NCBI GenBank assembly: GCA_903828515.1
Contig: CAIKMD010000002.1
Span: 310,001 to 374,000, forward strand
Direction: 5' to 3'
Source of the DNA: an uncultured Rhodospirillales bacterium
GTDB taxonomy: Bacteria; Pseudomonadota; Alphaproteobacteria; ATCC43930; CGMCC-115725
DNA: 64,000 bases
The notes beneath the pieces were generated by a model. The model made no database searches. It worked only from the letters and a program-made list of their open reading frames with translations, and was not told where the DNA came from. Positions 36,448-44,787 of the stretch are shown in pieces. A program made the translations under genes and the position numbers. Within the stretch, counting starts at the first letter, position 1; every line of letters starts with the position of its first letter.

Positions 36448-37050
36448 ATGAAGAGAATGATCGCTGCGCTTGCCTTATCGTTGACGCTCGCGGCTTGCGC
36501 GGGAGCGGGACCTGCGCCGGTTTACGCTGACCCATTTCAAGGGTTGCTGAATCAGAGTTCGTCCACGGTTCCTATCGACCGACCCATAACCGTGCAGCAA
36601 CCGATCGGGCTCATCTTCAGCAACAATGTCGAGACCTGGTTCCGGTATGTCTCGAAAGGTCAGGAGAGTGCGAAGGCGTGGGGGTCGTTGACGAATTATG
36701 TCGTGGTGGCCGACGTCGACCCTCACTTCGTCGCGAGCCGCGTCGTTGCCATGCTGAAGGTGCATTATCCCAACATCGAGCTGGTCCAGGATTTCAATGA
36801 GGCGATTGCGACCGGCAAGAAAAGCATCTGCCTGGTCGATATGCAGCCGGTGTCGGGTGGGGTAAGCGGCGGAACCACAACGGTCGACATCACCGCGTTC
36901 TTCTTTGATGCCAAGATGCAGCCGGTGACCAAAATGTCGGGACACGGATCAGGCGTCGTTCCGTATCCGGCGTGGGATATCCGGCTCCAGCCGTCGACCG
37001 ACGCTGCCGTCGCGCAACTCGACCAGAAGATCAGCGCGCTGGTGCGTTGA
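36448..37050 (+). CDS. lipoprotein, unknown
   Basis: The 200-aa protein has lipobox LAAC (Cys about residue 17) and a mature domain of mixed alpha/beta type (VQQPIGLIFSNNVETWFRYVSKGQ, HFVASRVVAMLKVHYPNIELVQDF, TTTVDITAFFFDAKMQPVTKMSGHG). The start ATG 36448 is preferred over an upstream TTG because of the ggggg site. It shares a transcript with the 508-aa exported protein. Function is unknown. Confidence 0.65.
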   Translation: MKRMIAALALSLTLAACAGAGPAPVYADPFQGLLNQSSSTVPIDRPITVQQPIGLIFSNNVETWFRYVSKGQESAKAWGSLTNYVVVADVDPHFVASRVVAMLKVHYPNIELVQDFNEAIATGKKSICLVDMQPVSGGVSGGTTTVDITAFFFDAKMQPVTKMSGHGSGVVPYPAWDIRLQPSTDAAVAQLDQKISALVR

Positions 37051-37066
37051 TGGAGAACGGCGAGGT

Positions 37067-37888
37067 CTAGGGTTCCGACAATTCCGGCGTGCCGACATCG
37101 ACCGAACCCGAGTCGATATCGGTCGCCGTGCTTTCGCCTTTCGCATCCTTGATCTGGAACATGCGATGCTGGCGATAGACGCTGCGGAGCTTGGCGTAGA
37201 AATCGACCGAGTCGCGTTCCAGTTCGTCGAGATTGTCCAATTGGTCGGCGCGGTCGTCGATCGCGTTAGCGCCGCTGCGCGCATAGCCCGCGTAGAGCGC
37301 GTTGGTGCCGCCGACGAAACCCAGAGGATCGAGGACGAACCCCGCGCCGATGCCGACCGCATCGCGGATGTTCGACGGGCCGAAAACCGGCAGCATGACG
37401 TAAGGACCCTCGCCGATTCCCCAGACTCCCAACGTCTCGCCGAAATCGGCGTCATGGAAGGGGATGCCGGAACCCGAAGCAACATCGACGAGGCCGAGAC
37501 CGCCGATCAGCGTATTGAGCATGAAGCGTTGAAAGCTGATCCAGGCGCGGTCCGGACTGCCTTGGAGCAGGTCGTTCAATCCGATCATCGGCTCCTGGAG
37601 ATTGGCGAGGACGTTGTGCAGGCCCTCTTGAATCAGGTCTGGAACGTGGTCGCGATAGGCGCGGGCCACGGGTTTGAGCGTGTGCTTGTCGAGAAAATCG
37701 TTCGCCGCGAAGATCGTGCGGTTGGTCGGCTCGATCGGATCATTGGTCTTGTCGAATGCGGCGCGGGCGGTGGGATCGCTCGGTGGCGTGGCGCAAGCAC
37801 CCAGAAAAAAGCACAGACCAAAAACGAGAAGGAAACCGAACCGGCGCGCCGATGGCGGTGCCGGGAAAACACGATCCTTGTCCGGCAT
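37067..37888 (-). CDS. mlaA: MlaA/VacJ family lipoprotein
   Basis: MlaA removes misplaced phospholipids from the outer leaflet of the outer membrane and passes them to MlaC. The 273-aa protein has lipobox FLGAC, the family N-terminus DPIEPTNRTIFAANDFLDKH, the central GDFGETLG-type segment ADFGETLGVWGIGEGPYVMLPVFGPSNIRDAVG and an extra acidic C-terminal tail. mlaD is present at 60984 in this window, unlinked to it. Confidence 0.92.
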   Translation of the reverse strand: MPDKDRVFPAPPSARRFGFLLVFGLCFFLGACATPPSDPTARAAFDKTNDPIEPTNRTIFAANDFLDKHTLKPVARAYRDHVPDLIQEGLHNVLANLQEPMIGLNDLLQGSPDRAWISFQRFMLNTLIGGLGLVDVASGSGIPFHDADFGETLGVWGIGEGPYVMLPVFGPSNIRDAVGIGAGFVLDPLGFVGGTNALYAGYARSGANAIDDRADQLDNLDELERDSVDFYAKLRSVYRQHRMFQIKDAKGESTATDIDSGSVDVGTPELSEP

Positions 37889-38075
37889 CGGAAATGGAGC
37901 CTCTATTATATTCTCAGAAATTTGCTTTTTGGGTGAATGGCGCGGCCGCAGAGCCGGGTCGTGGACAAAAAGTGCGGGTTAGCGAAGTTATGCCCGTATT
38001 ATGGCCGTTTCTGGCACACGGGGCAAGGTGCGGCCGGTGCGACGTTTCAGCCGAGAGGACGGCCTAAACGGTTGG

Positions 38076-39647
38076 TCATTGCCACTGAATGTCGGTCATC
38101 CCATAGCCCATCGGCGTGAAACGGTCCGTGGGCGTGACAGCGACATGTTTGGTGTGGATCAACACGGAGGGATAGGGCGAGATCGGCACGAAGAAGACCT
38201 TTTCGGTCGCACGGTCGAACATGGTGCGTCCGATCGCCTTGCGGGCGGCCGGATCCATCGTGGTGTCGCTCTGCCGGGCGAGCTGATGGAGCGTCTCGTC
38301 GCCGGAATAATCGGTCGGGCCGGCGGCAAAGAACGAATCGACGGTTGCCGAAACATCGGGGATGTTGCCGGCGGGCCACGCCGCGATCATCACTTGAATC
38401 TGCCCGGCTTGCAGCTTCTTGCGATAGGAGACGACCGCGAGGCGATCGATCTTCGAACGGATACCGAGCTTGTACCATTGTCCGGCGACCGCCTCGGCGA
38501 TGGTGCTGGGGGTTCCGACGAAAGTGGTGATCTCGATATCGAAGCCCTGTGCGTAGCCTGCCTCGGCAAGGAGCTTGGCCGCGCCGGCGGGATCGTAGGC
38601 GGGCAAAGCCGCCGTGTAATCGCAGCCGGCCTGCGCGCGCCAGCACATCGCTTCCGGCAATTCGAGTTTCGCGTCGCCGGCCAACAGCTTGATCAATGAA
38701 GGGCGGTCGATCGCCATGATCAGCGCGCGGCGCACGCGCTCGTCGAGCACCGCCTTGTTGCCGCTGCGCCCGCGCGCGTCGAACGCGGCGTACATGAACG
38801 AACTGCCCGGCACGATCGTCATGGCGAAGCGAGGGTCCTGCGCCAGGGTTTCGGCCTGTTCGAACGGTACCTGCTGAATCAGGTCGAGATCGCCGGCGAG
38901 CAAATGGGCGATGCGGGTTCCGTCCTCGGGCATCGGCTGGATGAGGATTCGTTCGACATTCGTGGCGGGCTTTGCGGCATTACCATGGGCCGCGTAACCT
39001 TCATTGCGTTCGAGCTGGATCCCTTTGAAGTCGTCGATCAGTTTCACCCGGTAAGGGCCCGAACCGATCGGGTGATGGCCGATGCTTTCCTTGTCCGGTA
39101 GCGCTTCGGCCTGATGCGCGGGGAATATTGTCGTGACATAGGCAAAGCGGGTCAGATCGAATGGCGTCGGCTCCTTGGCGGTGACGCGCAGGCGATAGGG
39201 GCCGGTCTGCTCAACCTTGGCGATCCATGCCCAGTTCAACTGGAACCGGATCAGGGTCTTCGGGTCGGAAAGCCAGTTGAGCGTATAGACCACGTCGGCG
39301 GCGGTGAGCGGCGTCCCATCCTGCCATTTGACGTCGTCGCGCAATTCGAATTCGAGCGTGGTCGGATCGATCCGTTGCCAGGACTTGGCCAGCAGGGGCT
39401 CGATGGCGCCGGTCTTCACGTTATAGGAGACCAGTCCGTCATAGACGCCGTTCGACTCGAACACCGTGTCGGGCGTCGGATCGAAATAATAGCTGAGCGT
39501 CTGGATCGGCTGGACCGCGGCCAAGCGTAGCGTGTCGCCGGGCTTTTGCGCGGTTGCGGGATGGGCAGACGCGAGGGCCAAGCCCACGGCCAGCGCGATT
39601 AAGCGGATGAAACCCTGTTGCACCGGCTTGCCTCCCCACCGCTTCAT
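38076..39647 (-). CDS. ABC-type peptide/solute-binding protein (SBP family 5)
   Basis: The 523-aa protein has a signal peptide (ends PATAQ) and the family-5 (DppA/OppA-like) organisation: LRLAAVQPIQTLSYYFDPTPDTVF, EFELRDDVKWQDGTPLTAADVVYTL, GSGPYRVKLIDDFKG. No permease or ATPase is nearby. It is divergent from the flavin monooxygenase gene by about 70 bp, a shared regulatory region. The ligand is unknown. Confidence 0.88.
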   Translation of the reverse strand: MKRWGGKPVQQGFIRLIALAVGLALASAHPATAQKPGDTLRLAAVQPIQTLSYYFDPTPDTVFESNGVYDGLVSYNVKTGAIEPLLAKSWQRIDPTTLEFELRDDVKWQDGTPLTAADVVYTLNWLSDPKTLIRFQLNWAWIAKVEQTGPYRLRVTAKEPTPFDLTRFAYVTTIFPAHQAEALPDKESIGHHPIGSGPYRVKLIDDFKGIQLERNEGYAAHGNAAKPATNVERILIQPMPEDGTRIAHLLAGDLDLIQQVPFEQAETLAQDPRFAMTIVPGSSFMYAAFDARGRSGNKAVLDERVRRALIMAIDRPSLIKLLAGDAKLELPEAMCWRAQAGCDYTAALPAYDPAGAAKLLAEAGYAQGFDIEITTFVGTPSTIAEAVAGQWYKLGIRSKIDRLAVVSYRKKLQAGQIQVMIAAWPAGNIPDVSATVDSFFAAGPTDYSGDETLHQLARQSDTTMDPAARKAIGRTMFDRATEKVFFVPISPYPSVLIHTKHVAVTPTDRFTPMGYGMTDIQWQ

Positions 39648-39715
39648 TAATGCGCCTTCTTGGCCTAATCTCGCGGCCGGATCATCGTAGTGGTTTGGGC
39701 GTGGGGGCGGAAGTC

Positions 39716-41302
39716 ATGGAGAAACGGCATCAAGTCGTCATCGTCGGCGGCGGGCCGGTGGGCGTCGGCCTCGCGGTCGAATTGGGCCTGCGCGGCATTC
39801 GCTGTGTCCTGGTCGAACGCCGCGTCGAATTGCAGAAAATTCCCAAGGGTCAGAACCTCTCGCCGCGCACCCTCGAACACATGTATTTTTGGGGCGTCGA
39901 GAAGGAACTGCGCGCCGAGCGCATCATGCCGTCGGGCATCCCGGTCAGCGGCATCGTCGCCTATGGCAATCTGCTCAGTCCCTATTGGTACGCGCCGCCG
40001 CAGCGCGAGCTGGTGAGCCAGTATTACTTCACCGGCGTCGAACGCTTGCCGCAATATCTGACCGAGAAGGTGCTGCGCACCAAGATGCTGAGTCTGCCGA
40101 ATGTCGAAACGCGGTTCGGATGGATCGCCGAAACGGTCGAGCAGGATGCATCGGGCGCGCGGGTGACGATTGCGGAGCAGGGCGGAAGCGGACGCGAAAC
40201 ACTCGAGGCCGATTATGTCGTCGGTTGCGACGGCGCGCGGTCGACCATCCGCGACCAGGTCGGCATCGAACGCGGCGGTTCGGATTTCGATCAGGTGATG
40301 GTGCTGGCGGTGTTCCGCTCGCGCGCCTTGCATGAAGGGCTGATGCGGTTTCCGATCCGTTCGACCTACAACGTGATGCACCCCGACCTTAAAGGCTATT
40401 GGCAGTTCTTTGGCCGCATCGATGTGGGCGAGGGGTTCTTCTTCCACGCACCGGTGCCGAAAGACACGACGACCGACAATTACGATTTCAAGGCGCTTTT
40501 GCAGAAAGTCGCGGGGTTCGAATTCGAGGCCGAATTCGACTATGTCGGATTTTGGGATTTGCGCGTCGCAGTCGCCGAGAAATATCAGGTCGGGCGCGTC
40601 TTCATCGCCGGCGACGCGGCTCATAGCCATCCGCCCTATGGCGGTTTCGGTCTCAACAGCGGCATCGAGGACGCGGCCAATCTCGGCTGGAAATTGGCGG
40701 CGGTGCTCAAGGGATGGGCCGGCCCCAAACTGCTCGAATCCTACAGCGAGGAACGCCGCCCCATCTTCGAGGAGACCGGGCGCGACTTCATCGCCGGCCG
40801 GATCGAGAACGACCGCAAATTCCTCGACCAATATAATCCGGAACGGGACAAGGCCGCGTTCGAGGAGGCTTGGGGCAAGCGTCTCCAGGGCGCCGGCGAA
40901 TCGGTACAGACCTACGAGCCGCATTACGAGGGCTCGGCCGTCGTCATGGGACCGCCCGGCGGCAAGTGCTCGGCGCATGGCAAGCACACCTATCTGGCTC
41001 AGGCGGGCCATCATTTGCCGCCCCAGAAGCTGACATCGGGCCGCAATGTGTTCGAGGAACTGGGTCCGGATTTCACCCTGCTGGCGTTCGATGCCGACGC
41101 GGCGGCGGTGACCGCATTCGAAGCCGCGGCGCATGAACTGAACGTCCCGCTGAAGGTGATCCGCGATGCCTATGCCGGTGGCCGCGACGCCTACGGCAAG
41201 CATCTGATTCTGGTCCGTCCCGATCAATACGTGGTGTGGACCGGCGATGCCGTGCCGGGCGATGTGCGCGGCTTAATGAGCAAAGTTGTCGGGCGCGGAT
41301 AG
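39716..41302 (+). CDS. FAD-dependent aromatic hydroxylase (MhpA/PheA-like)
   Basis: The 528-aa enzyme belongs to class A flavin monooxygenases: dinucleotide-binding VVIVGGGPVGVGLAVELGLRG at the N-terminus, DYVVGCDGARSTIRDQVG and FIAGDAAHSHPPYGGFGLNSGIEDAANLGWKLA, the GD motif region. It is similar in layout to 3-(3-hydroxyphenyl)propionate and phenol hydroxylases and has the C-terminal thioredoxin-like domain. It probably hydroxylates an aromatic compound. ATG 39716 gives the family N-terminus. It is divergent from the peptide-type SBP. Confidence 0.88.
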   Translation: MEKRHQVVIVGGGPVGVGLAVELGLRGIRCVLVERRVELQKIPKGQNLSPRTLEHMYFWGVEKELRAERIMPSGIPVSGIVAYGNLLSPYWYAPPQRELVSQYYFTGVERLPQYLTEKVLRTKMLSLPNVETRFGWIAETVEQDASGARVTIAEQGGSGRETLEADYVVGCDGARSTIRDQVGIERGGSDFDQVMVLAVFRSRALHEGLMRFPIRSTYNVMHPDLKGYWQFFGRIDVGEGFFFHAPVPKDTTTDNYDFKALLQKVAGFEFEAEFDYVGFWDLRVAVAEKYQVGRVFIAGDAAHSHPPYGGFGLNSGIEDAANLGWKLAAVLKGWAGPKLLESYSEERRPIFEETGRDFIAGRIENDRKFLDQYNPERDKAAFEEAWGKRLQGAGESVQTYEPHYEGSAVVMGPPGGKCSAHGKHTYLAQAGHHLPPQKLTSGRNVFEELGPDFTLLAFDADAAAVTAFEAAAHELNVPLKVIRDAYAGGRDAYGKHLILVRPDQYVVWTGDAVPGDVRGLMSKVVGRG

Positions 41303-41410
41303 ATCCAAAGGCCGGTCGTCTTCGTATAAAGGTCAAGATCACGCTGCCGTGCGGGTGGCGCGCCGCGGAAACCTATGGCCTCATCGAGCATGATCGGCGA
41401 ATCAAGAGGC

Positions 41411-42304
41411 ATGGATCTATCGGCAACCACACGTTTCGTCGTCTCATCCGTCGCTGGCTCGATCGGGCGTGCCCGGCGTGCCCTGGCACTGTTGCCGATC
41501 TTTATGGTCGGCGGTTGTTCGGCCGTCGACATCGTCAATGCGCTGGTTCCGCGCTCCGACTTCGAATGGCGCCGCGATCTCGCTTATGGCGACGGGCCGC
41601 GCCAGATCCTCGATATCTACCGGCCGAAGGGTGCGACCACGCCGTTGCCCGTGATCGTCTTTTTTTATGGCGGCAATTGGGATAACGGCGAGAAGGCCGA
41701 TTATCTTTTCGTCGGACAAGCCCTGGCGTCGCGTGGCTTCGTCGTGGTCATTCCGGATTACCGGCTCTTCCCGCAAGTGCGCTATCCCGTGTTTCTCGAG
41801 GACAACGCCAAAGCGGTCGCCTGGACCTTGGCGCATCTCGACGAGTTCGGCGGCGATCCGGCACGCGTTAATCTGATGGGGCATTCGGCCGGCGCTTACA
41901 ATGGGGCAATGCTCGCACTCGATGGTCGCTGGCTTGGCGCCGAACGCGCGCGCATCCACAAAATCGTCGGGCTCGCCGGGCCTTATGATTTTCTGCCGCT
42001 GACCGATCCCGAACTGCAAACCATTTTTGGGACGGAACCGGATTTGCCGCGCACCCAGCCGATCAACTTCGTCGATAACACCGCGCCGCCGATGTTCCTG
42101 GCGGCGGGAACCGACGACACGACGGTTCGGCCGGGGAATACGACGAGGCTGGCGGCAAAGTTACGCGAACGCGGTGTTGCGGTGACCGAACGTTATTACC
42201 AGGGCGTTAGCCATGTCATGCTGATCGGTTCGCTGGCCGCGCCGTTGCGGTTCAAGGCGCCCGTGCTGGACGACGTGTCGGTTTTTCTGTCATCCGCGCC
42301 TTAA
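41411..42304 (+). CDS. alpha/beta hydrolase lipoprotein
   Basis: The 297-aa esterase/lipase-like enzyme has a lipobox VGGC (Cys about residue 36), then PVIVFFYGGNW (HGG-like oxyanion loop with Tyr for His), catalytic Ser159 in GHSAG, Asp in AAGTDDTTV and His in GVSHVML. It fits the BD-FAE/carboxylesterase branch. The start ATG 41411 has a caagagg site; the longer frame from 41375 lacks one. It should sit in the envelope. It follows the monooxygenase gene by about 110 bp. Confidence 0.85.
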   Translation: MDLSATTRFVVSSVAGSIGRARRALALLPIFMVGGCSAVDIVNALVPRSDFEWRRDLAYGDGPRQILDIYRPKGATTPLPVIVFFYGGNWDNGEKADYLFVGQALASRGFVVVIPDYRLFPQVRYPVFLEDNAKAVAWTLAHLDEFGGDPARVNLMGHSAGAYNGAMLALDGRWLGAERARIHKIVGLAGPYDFLPLTDPELQTIFGTEPDLPRTQPINFVDNTAPPMFLAAGTDDTTVRPGNTTRLAAKLRERGVAVTERYYQGVSHVMLIGSLAAPLRFKAPVLDDVSVFLSSAP

Positions 42305-42405
42305 GCCATGTTCGATGAGCATGGCCATATGACACATTTCGCCCCAGGCTTTAAGATCGCTTAACACTCATCTTGGATAGTCCTCTGACCACCATGAGGA
42401 CTTCC

Positions 42406-42897
42406 ATGAGCGTCGGCGGCGTCGATCCGAATTCCGGCAGTGCGAGTGCCGCGCTTCAAGCGAAGATGCAGCAGGCGCGCGCGGCGTTCGACGATCTGTC
42501 GCAGAGTCTGAAGGCCGGCGATCTTTCCGGTGCCCAACAGGCCTTCGCGACGCTGCAACAGAACGCGCCGCAGGGCCGCTCCAATCCCATCCAAAGTCAG
42601 ATCGATGCACTGGGCAAAGCGCTGCAGTCGGGCAATCTCGTCGCGGCTCAACAGGCTTTCGCGCCGCTCCAGGGCGCGGCCCAGGCCAAGGGCGCGCCGC
42701 CGGCCGGTCGTCCCGTGCATGGCGGTGGTGGTGGCGAGAGCGGTAGCTCGTCGAGCACGAAAAAAGTCGTCAGCGAAACCAGCACGACCTCCGCCGGCGG
42801 CGTGATCACGACGACAACCACCTATTCGGATGGCTCGAAAGGGACGTCGACGGCCTACGGTCCGCCGCCGAATTCCACCCAAAGCGTCTTCGCCTAA
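42406..42897 (+). CDS. small repetitive protein, unknown
   Basis: The 163-aa product contains two tandem helical units of about 40 residues, each ending SGAQQAFATLQQ or VAAQQAFAPLQG, then a Gly/Ser-rich linker and a Thr-rich tail (GGVITTTTTYSDGSKG). It has no signal peptide. The duplicated unit (AFDDLSQSLKAGDLSGAQQAFATL, then IDALGKALQSGNLVAAQQAFAPL) is clear in sequence. I do not know a function. The start at 42406 is chosen because of a gagga site. Confidence 0.65.
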   Translation: MSVGGVDPNSGSASAALQAKMQQARAAFDDLSQSLKAGDLSGAQQAFATLQQNAPQGRSNPIQSQIDALGKALQSGNLVAAQQAFAPLQGAAQAKGAPPAGRPVHGGGGGESGSSSSTKKVVSETSTTSAGGVITTTTTYSDGSKGTSTAYGPPPNSTQSVFA

Positions 42898-42916
42898 GTT
42901 TCGGTCTCGCCGTCGA

Positions 42917-43231
42917 TCAAGGCCGAAATTTGGTTTCGGCAATGATATCGAGTGGGAACACTTCGACCTTGTCGCCTTCGGCGGCATGTTCGGTCTGCTT
43001 GGTATAGGCAGCGAAGAACGGCTGGCTCTGCAGCAGCTTGATCGCGTCGTCATCGACCGGCGTGGCGAAATGATAATATTCGTTGGTGCCCCGACGCCTC
43101 ATGCAGCGATAGGAAATTTTTCCCGCCAAGGCCGGCACTGCCTCGATCGCCGCGATGAAGGCAGCAATGTCCTTATGCCATTGTTCTTCGTTGTCTTCTT
43201 TACGGCGATATTTGATCATGAATTGTTTCAT
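42917..43231 (-). CDS. ABM/ferredoxin-like fold small protein, unknown
   Basis: The 104-aa product (MKQFMIKYRRKEDNEEQWHKDIAAFIAAIEAVP...) has the alternating strand-helix-strand pattern of small dimeric alpha/beta barrel proteins such as the antibiotic-biosynthesis monooxygenase superfamily, including GTNEYYHFATPVDDDAIKLLQSQPFFAAYTKQ. No catalytic residues can be named. The start follows an agggag site. Confidence 0.6.
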   Translation of the reverse strand: MKQFMIKYRRKEDNEEQWHKDIAAFIAAIEAVPALAGKISYRCMRRRGTNEYYHFATPVDDDAIKLLQSQPFFAAYTKQTEHAAEGDKVEVFPLDIIAETKFRP

Positions 43232-43278
43232 CGCGTTCGCTCCCTGGTTGGTTCAGGCAATACTATAACAGTCGGGGG

Positions 43279-44160
43279 TCAGATTTTCGGTGCCGGTTGT
43301 TCGCCGCGGAAGATCGCGACATGGCGGCGGGCAAATTCATCGAAACTGATCGGTCGGCGTCCCAGAATGAACGCGGTATCGGGATAAACCGTGGCCTCCC
43401 CGCCATTGCGCCGCTCGGCATAGAGTTCGGTGATCGCATCGGCAAAATAAGGCGGCGCACCATTGGCGAGTTGAGCCTGCTTCGCCTCCTCGGGCGGGAC
43501 GTTGATGTAGCGGATCGACTTGCCGGTGGCGGCGGAAAGCTTTTCGGCGATCTCCGCCATGGTCAGCGCCTCGGAACCGGTGAGGGGATAGATTTTTCCT
43601 TCGTGTCCGGGACTGGTCAGGACGATCGCGGCGACCGCCGCGATATCGGCGATATCGATCGAGGCGATCTTCGCATTCTCCATCGGCAGAAAGATCGCGC
43701 CCTTGGCGAGGATCGACGGCACCTGGCGAAAATAGCTTGGCATGAACTCGCCGGCGCGCAGGTGGGTGAATGCCATTCCCGATTCCTCGAGCCGTTTTTC
43801 GACCTCGCCATGCATCCGCGCGAAGCGGAAAGCGGAATCGCGTTCCGGCATGATCCCGGAGAGTTTGACGACGTGGCGAACGCCGGCCTTCACTGCCGCC
43901 GCGATGAAGCTCGATTGAACCTCGAGCATGTTCGGGACCGCCGACGAGTTGAGCATGGCGCGATCGACGCCGCTCAAAGCGAGAGCCAGGGTCTCCGGAC
44001 TCATCATGTCGCCGACCGCGATCTCGACATGGGGCAGCGCCGCCAGATCGGCCGCTTTGGCGGCATCGCGCACCAGCGCGCGTACTGCCACGCCCTTTGC
44101 CGAGAGCTGCCGGACCAGCTCTTTGCCGTTCAATCCGGTCGCACCGGTCACGAGAATCAT
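43279..44160 (-). CDS. NmrA-like NAD(P)-binding oxidoreductase
   Basis: The 293-aa protein is an atypical short-chain dehydrogenase: Rossmann motif MILVTGATGLNGKELV, then LVRDAAKAADLAAL, and the QOR2-like end with IADIAAVAAIVLTSPGHEGKIYPLTGSEALT. NmrA/QOR2 enzymes bind or reduce quinones with NADPH. It is divergent from an HxlR-family regulator across 148 bp that contain a palindrome, an arrangement typical of quinone/aldehyde-inducible oxidoreductases. Confidence 0.9.
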   Translation of the reverse strand: MILVTGATGLNGKELVRQLSAKGVAVRALVRDAAKAADLAALPHVEIAVGDMMSPETLALALSGVDRAMLNSSAVPNMLEVQSSFIAAAVKAGVRHVVKLSGIMPERDSAFRFARMHGEVEKRLEESGMAFTHLRAGEFMPSYFRQVPSILAKGAIFLPMENAKIASIDIADIAAVAAIVLTSPGHEGKIYPLTGSEALTMAEIAEKLSAATGKSIRYINVPPEEAKQAQLANGAPPYFADAITELYAERRNGGEATVYPDTAFILGRRPISFDEFARRHVAIFRGEQPAPKI

Positions 44161-44205
44161 GAGGGCGTTTCCTTTCGGTGTCGCATCCCGTCATTTGATG
44201 CCGCC

Positions 44206-44231
44206 ATGTACGAACTGACAAGTACGGACAT
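44206..44231. promoter_or_regulatory. candidate HxlR operator (26-bp imperfect palindrome)
   Basis: Arms ATGTACGAACT (44206-44216) and AGTACGGACAT (44221-44231) are inverted repeats matching at 9 of 11 positions, with a 4-base centre. It lies in the divergent promoter region, 46 bp from the NmrA-like start and about 78 bp from the HxlR start, so one dimer could control both genes. Confidence 0.6.
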
Positions 44232-44308
44232 TTTTGATACTGTAGATTTTAGCCGCCTTGCGGCGTATCGTTCGGGGATCGGAACCCCGTCGCGAAAGCC
44301 CCCAACCG

Positions 44309-44689
44309 ATGCCGAACTCGAAATCGACGCCCCCCTGCGGCTGCCCGGTCGCCGCTTTTCAAAAAATGATCAGCGGCAAATACAAGCTGCGCATCATGTG
44401 GGATTTGAAGGACGGTCCGTTGCGCTATGGCGAGATCCGCAGCGGCCTGTTGCGGGGTGCGATCGGAACCAAGGAAATCGCGCCGCGCGTCCTGAGCCGT
44501 GAATTGAAGGCACTCACCGGCAGCGGATTGATCGACCGCAAGGATTACGGCCTCGTTCCCCCCAAGGTCGAATATCGCCTGACCCGCAAGGGGCAAAGCT
44601 TCGTTCCTGTCATTGATGCGATCCGCAAATGGGGTGTGCGGCATTTGGCGCAGAGCACCTCCGTCGAGCAGGTCGAGGCGGCCGAGTAG
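44309..44689 (+). CDS. HxlR family transcriptional regulator
   Basis: The 126-aa protein has the winged helix-turn-helix of HxlR regulators: ISGKYKLRIMWDLKDGPLRYGEI, IAPRVLSRELKALTGSGLIDRKDYG and VEYRLTRKGQSFVPVIDAI. N-terminal Cys10 and Cys12 (PPCGCPV) include the conserved redox/electrophile-sensing Cys of YodB/HypR-type members. The start at ATG 44309 fits the family; the frame opens further upstream. It probably represses the divergent NmrA-like gene. Confidence 0.9.
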   Translation: MPNSKSTPPCGCPVAAFQKMISGKYKLRIMWDLKDGPLRYGEIRSGLLRGAIGTKEIAPRVLSRELKALTGSGLIDRKDYGLVPPKVEYRLTRKGQSFVPVIDAIRKWGVRHLAQSTSVEQVEAAE

Positions 44690-44787
44690 AGAGCAAGAAA
44701 TCGATGCGGGAAATGCGCCTTTCGGGTGCGGCGTGCCGGCGAAGAATGCTACCGTCGTGAACGGATGGAATTGAGCGGGGGATCACC

